From assembly GCF_000262045.1 (NCBI RefSeq), contig NZ_AJVF01000039.1, forward strand, positions 248,001-312,000: a stretch of 64,000 nucleotides of DNA, written 5' to 3'. The notes below the pieces were generated by a model. That model did no database searches and was not told where the DNA came from. It saw only the letters and a list, made by a program, of their open reading frames with translations. This DNA is from Bacillus siamensis KCTC 13613. GTDB taxonomy: Bacteria > Bacillota > Bacilli > Bacillales > Bacillaceae. Shown one piece after another: positions 63,199 to 64,000 of this stretch. Made by a program: the position numbers and the translations under genes. Within the stretch, counting starts at the first letter, position 1, and each line of letters opens with the position of its first letter.

Positions 63199-64000
63199 AT
63201 GGCGTATCCAAATGGAAAATTATCAGAAGAAAAAGTGTTTAAAGATCCCGTTCACCGCTATGTACATGTGCGGGACAAGCTGATCTGGGATTTGATCGGC
63301 ACCCGTGAATTTCAGCGGCTGCGCCGGATCAAACAGCTCGGTACGACGTATTTGACGTTTCACGGCGCGGAACACAGCCGTTTTAACCATTCTCTCGGCG
63401 TCTATGAGATTGTCAGAAGAATGGTTGACGATGTTTTTAAAGGGCGCCCTGAATGGGATGACAATGAACGCGAACTCTGTCTCAGCGCCGCGCTTTTGCA
63501 CGATTTGGGACATGGGCCGTTTTCGCATTCCTTTGAAAAGGTTTTTCATCTGGATCATGAAGACTTTACGAGAGAAATTATTCTCGGCGATACCGAGGTG
63601 AATCAGGTTCTCAGAAAGGCGGGTCCCGGATTTCCGCAGGATGTTGCAGAAGTCATTGCTAAAACATACAGAAACAAGCAGGTGGTCAGCCTGATTTCGA
63701 GCCAGATTGACGCCGACCGGATGGATTATCTTCAGCGGGACGCGTACTATACGGGCGTCAGCTACGGACATTTTGATATGGAACGGATTTTAAGGGTGAT
63801 GCGTCCGCGTGAGGATCAGATCGTCATTAAGCAAAGCGGCATGCATGCCGTCGAAGACTATATTATGAGCCGCTATCAAATGTATTGGCAGGTGTATTTT
63901 CATCCCGTGACGAGAAGCGCTGAAGTCATTTTGACGAAAATCCTCCACCGTGCGAAGCAGCTCCATGAAGAAGGGTATATCTTCACGCATGCTCCCGTTC
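63199..64000 (+). CDS. ywfO: HD-domain phosphohydrolase YwfO (3' end cut by window)
   Basis: First 267 residues of an HD-superfamily protein. The metal-binding histidines and aspartates are visible: HGAEHSRFNHSLGVYEI, LSAALLHDLGHGPFSHSFE (the HD pair) and SSQIDADRMDYLQRDAYYTG with the distal Asp. The family includes dGTPase-like and nucleotide phosphohydrolases. ATG 63199 or 63193 with AAGAGGG upstream. The reading frame is still open at the window end. Confidence 0.92.
   Translation, partial: MAYPNGKLSEEKVFKDPVHRYVHVRDKLIWDLIGTREFQRLRRIKQLGTTYLTFHGAEHSRFNHSLGVYEIVRRMVDDVFKGRPEWDDNERELCLSAALLHDLGHGPFSHSFEKVFHLDHEDFTREIILGDTEVNQVLRKAGPGFPQDVAEVIAKTYRNKQVVSLISSQIDADRMDYLQRDAYYTGVSYGHFDMERILRVMRPREDQIVIKQSGMHAVEDYIMSRYQMYWQVYFHPVTRSAEVILTKILHRAKQLHEEGYIFTHAPV

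Overview
This is a chromosomal window from a Bacillus of the B. subtilis group. Gene order (qoxBCD-ywcE, rodA, nfrA, vpr, sacT-sacP-sacA, pdxK, ywdF-ung-ywdI-J-K, gerQ, the complete sps operon, rocG-rocABC, ywfA-bacG, hemQ, pta, cysL, lipL, rsfA, ywfO) follows the B. subtilis ywc-ywd-ywf map. The GC-rich codon use and the Vpr sequence point to the B. amyloliquefaciens/velezensis side of the group. The species call is an inference from gene order and remembered homologues; no search was run.

Layout. 1-5.9 kb: end of the cytochrome aa3 quinol oxidase operon, ywcE, a GNAT acetyltransferase, rodA and nfrA. 5.9-9.0 kb: a four-gene leftward cassette (WYL regulator, SDR, NTF2-like, Dabb protein) lying between nfrA and ywcH, which are neighbours in B. 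subtilis. 10.1-17.6 kb: the secreted protease Vpr, ywcI, then the sucrose regulon, with a visible antiterminator target, terminator and cre site. 17.6-23.2 kb: pdxK, a remnant that may be ywdD, ywdF, ung, ywdIJK and the spore coat gene gerQ. 23.4-33.6 kb: spsABCDEFGIJKL for the spore surface polysaccharide. 33.9-37.8 kb: an AT-rich module with an ABC exporter, a decayed DUF4097 gene and a two-component system, probably peptide-antibiotic immunity. 37.9-44.3 kb: arginine/ornithine catabolism, rocG and rocABC, with sigma-L promoters and RocR-type boxes. 44.3-47.8 kb: two MFS exporters and bacG. 47.8-50.9 kb: an AT-rich bacteriocin-like cluster. 50.9-55.9 kb: hemQ, pta, a YeiH-type transporter, cysL and lipL. 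55.9-61.6 kb: a second unusual locus. 61.8-64 kb: rsfA, a DUF1450 gene and the start of ywfO.

Two loci deserve most attention. First, only bacG remains where the bacilysin genes bacABCDEF are expected. The space up to hemQ holds a secreted protein with an eight-cysteine C-terminal domain resembling halocin C8, a membrane-tethered thioredoxin, a MauE/DoxX-like membrane protein, a stand-alone LuxR-type HTH peptide and a CylR2/CylR1-like regulator pair. The 26-bp near-perfect palindrome in front of that pair is a likely operator. Second, where B. subtilis has ywfM between lipL and rsfA, there is a 59-residue cysteine-free peptide gene followed by three tightly packed genes for helical proteins I cannot assign firmly. 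It converges on a PadR-controlled operon (PadR, HAAS/DUF1700 membrane protein, a 33-residue membrane peptide, ABC ATPase, ABC permease). A perfect 12-bp inverted repeat flanks the peptide gene. This looks like an undescribed peptide system with its own export or immunity module.

Together the window joins housekeeping respiration, sporulation and catabolic genes with three AT-rich or atypical insertions, all of which look tied to peptide antibiotics or resistance to them.
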